From contig CP119325.1 in the NCBI GenBank assembly GCA_029202525.1, positions 1,648,001 through 1,712,000 on the forward strand: a DNA stretch of 64,000 nucleotides, read 5' to 3'. Below, piece after piece: positions 63,632 through 64,000 of the stretch. The position numbers were made by a program, and so were the translations under genes. The stretch is from Candidatus Pseudomonas phytovorans. Lineage in GTDB: Bacteria; Pseudomonadota; Gammaproteobacteria; Pseudomonadales; Pseudomonadaceae. Position 1 is the stretch's first letter. Every line of letters starts with the position of its first letter. The notes under the pieces are model-generated. The model made no database searches, was not told the origin of the DNA, and saw only the letters and a list, made by a program, of their open reading frames with translations.

Positions 63632-64000
63632 ATGTCCGCCAGTAATACTGCCCCGTCCGCGCCGGATGCCCGCGCTCAGTTTCTCGACCTGCTGAACGCC
63701 GCCCTGCACGGCAACACCTTGGTCAAACTGGTGCTGGCGCGCCATGTCGGTGCCGATCAGACCTTGCAACGGATCATTGCCAAGCCGCTGCAGGTCAAGG
63801 GCCAGCCGTGCCTGTCGCTGGTCTACCGCCACCAGACCCGCGACATCACCCGTAACCTGCCGCTGGACCAGGCCCAGGCGCTGGTCGCCGAGCTGCTGCC
63901 TGACAGCTTCCGCAACGCCCACCTGTTCGATAATGACGGCGAAGTACAGCTGACCTTCAGCAAAAAGGGCAAGCCGATGCTGCAGCGTCACGGCGCGCAG
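63632..64000 (+). CDS. N-terminal part of a putative SAM-dependent methyltransferase (partial)
   Basis: The frame runs off the right edge after 123 codons. The visible part (QFLDLLNAALHGNTLVKLVLARHVG; LSLVYRHQTRDITRNLPLDQAQALVAELL; TFSKKGKPML) resembles the N-terminal domain before the Rossmann fold in a Pseudomonas family of putative class I methyltransferases. The catalytic domain lies outside the window, so the call is tentative. A second in-frame ATG lies at 63602; no strong ribosome binding site decides between them. Confidence 0.5.
   Translation, partial: MSASNTAPSAPDARAQFLDLLNAALHGNTLVKLVLARHVGADQTLQRIIAKPLQVKGQPCLSLVYRHQTRDITRNLPLDQAQALVAELLPDSFRNAHLFDNDGEVQLTFSKKGKPMLQRHGAQ

Overview
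The window is a GC-rich Pseudomonas chromosome segment, most like the Pseudomonas putida group. Three things point there: a protocatechuate/beta-ketoadipate cluster in the order pcaR-pcaK-pcaF-pcaT-pcaBDC, a ttgABC/ttgR solvent and drug efflux locus, and many inverted pairs of the roughly 35-bp REP element typical of P. putida. The assignments rest on reading the sequence and on family knowledge; no database search was run. No rRNA, tRNA, prophage or CRISPR array was seen.

Layout. 0-22 kb is mostly core genome: a partial gene at the left edge, a secreted serine hydrolase, a YceI protein, a PLD-type cardiolipin synthase, class I fumarase, a ferredoxin-reductase-like protein, pyruvate kinase, a PilZ protein, exonuclease I, an MvaT/TurA-type nucleoid protein, PurU, a deacetylase-like/glycosyltransferase pair, a dCache chemoreceptor with a FliA-type promoter, a YjgR-like ATPase and a Pit phosphate transporter. 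22-35 kb is the pca regulon: the PcaR regulator, the PcaK and PcaT transporters, enzymes PcaB, PcaC, PcaD and PcaF, and an OprD-family porin. PcaR boxes are visible before pcaR, pcaK, pcaF and apparently the porin. An intact IS3-family element (IS150-like) sits between the two halves of a REP pair inside this block. 35-43.6 kb holds the ttgABC efflux operon, its divergent repressor ttgR with the shared operator, and a DHA2-type exporter.

43.6-52.7 kb is accessory metabolism: an oxaloacetate decarboxylase-like enzyme, LysR and AraC regulators beside possible target genes, a metallo-hydrolase-like protein, a ThDP-dependent decarboxylase/synthase, a small monooxygenase and a flavin reductase. 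52.8-55.5 kb is the least ordinary part: a short secreted protein built from AEDGFDRT repeats, a four-repeat membrane protein, and a Fic protein preceded by three inverted repeats spaced exactly 34 bp apart. 55.5-64 kb carries a dicarboxylate permease with a sigma-54 promoter, a DctB/DctD two-component pair, a GH3 beta-glucosidase, a TPM-domain protein and the start of a putative methyltransferase.

How the genes work together: the porin, PcaK and PcaT would bring hydroxyaromatics and beta-ketoadipate into the cell, and PcaB, PcaC, PcaD and PcaF cover the lower pathway to succinyl-CoA and acetyl-CoA. pcaGH and pcaIJ are not in the window. Fumarase, pyruvate kinase, the oxaloacetate decarboxylase and the DctBD-linked permease handle the resulting C4 acids. 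The strongest candidates for undescribed biology are a roughly 90-nt sRNA transcribed divergently from pcaR, the phased operator array before fic, the repeat-peptide gene, and a 40-bp perfect palindrome between an AraC regulator and a monooxygenase gene.
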